A DNA stretch of 64,000 nucleotides from Vibrio sp. HA2012 (GTDB taxonomy: Bacteria; Pseudomonadota; Gammaproteobacteria; Enterobacterales; Vibrionaceae). A model generated the notes under the pieces. That model did not search any database and was not told the DNA's origin. It saw only the letters and a program-made list of their open reading frames with translations. Shown in pieces: positions 63,911 through 64,000 of the stretch. The stretch spans positions 469,704 through 533,703 of the forward strand of contig NZ_PFXK01000002.1 in the NCBI RefSeq assembly GCF_002812955.1. The letters run 5' to 3'. The stretch's first letter is position 1. Every line of letters begins with the position of its first letter. Made by a program: the position numbers and the translations under genes.

Positions 63911-64000
63911 ATGGAACGCAAACAACTAGCCAACGCAATTCGTGCTCTTAGTATGGATGGTGTACAACAAGCCAACTCAGGCCACCCGGGTGCACCAATG
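63911..64000 (+). CDS. tkt: Transketolase, N-terminal fragment cut by window end
   Basis: Thirty codons are visible: [20 protein letters not shown], then [10 protein letters not shown], the start of transketolase with the SGHPG motif that contacts the active site. Same strand as talB; the pair is a non-oxidative pentose phosphate operon. Confidence 0.93.
   Translation, partial: MERKQLANAIRALSMDGVQQANSGHPGAPM

Noticed and set aside
1..64000. CRISPR arrays, transposases, integrases or prophage genes
   Set aside because: None seen; the repeats found are short inverted repeats, not regularly spaced direct repeats, and no mobility gene was recognised.

Overview
The window looks like chromosomal DNA of a Vibrio-type gammaproteobacterium. 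The evidence is the gene set: nhaB, an ackA copy without pta, a guaC/ldhA pair, deaD, rnb, ravA-viaA, folE/moeA-moeB and a SorC regulator beside talB-tkt, together with many cyclic-di-GMP proteins. From memory, several of these sit on the second chromosome of known vibrios; that placement is inference. No phage, insertion sequence, integrase or CRISPR array was seen. Two tRNA genes are present: Leu(CAG) at 39874-39960 and Cys(GCA) at 52608-52681, minus strand.

Layout. 1-5.9 kb: the end of an OLD/TOPRIM-family gene, a LysR regulator divergent from a formate channel fused to CBS domains, nhaB, and an unknown gene. 5.9-13.7 kb: a minus-strand operon of TonB receptor, YfiR-like periplasmic protein and GGDEF-EAL enzyme, then an AraC regulator divergent from a MATE pump, and ygbA. 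13.7-25.6 kb: sdaA, fadD, a pseudo-receiver/TPR protein, a hydroxyacid dehydrogenase, an Ogt-DNA glycosylase fusion, a GGDEF/HD-GYP pair, rhlE and a glutamine amidotransferase. 25.6-30.0 kb: the least familiar region. It holds a small membrane protein and a tightly coupled three-gene envelope operon: a SUMF1/ankyrin protein, an exported protein, and a LysM-like lipoprotein. The last two share a C-terminal module with the motif CGPVFWD. 30-42.7 kb: an OmpA-type porin, VF530, yibL, guaC with a hairpin-rich leader, ldhA, nnr, PAS and REC-CheC-like genes, a periplasmic-sensor GGDEF protein, tRNA-Leu, an EAL-HDOD protein and ackA. 42.9-52.7 kb: deaD, rnb, an AraC regulator, a DUF3024-like gene, pstS with a Pho-box-like site, a MaoC dehydratase, an outer-membrane barrel candidate, an exported DUF3108-like protein and tRNA-Cys. 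52.9-64 kb: viaA-ravA, TetR, acpH, two very small genes, folE, moeA-moeB, a SorC regulator, talB, and the start of tkt.

Functional themes. Fermentation and anaerobiosis recur: formate channel, ldhA, sdaA, acetate kinase and moeAB, with FNR-like palindromes upstream of the formate channel and ackA. Second-messenger signalling is dense: three GGDEF proteins, one HD-GYP protein, one EAL-HDOD protein and a YfiR homologue. RNA metabolism is represented by rhlE, deaD, rnb and yibL. The best candidate for an undescribed system is the SUMF1/ankyrin - CGPVFWD operon at 25961-30010. The Ogt-glycosylase fusion and the FocA-CBS fusion with its internal translation start are next.
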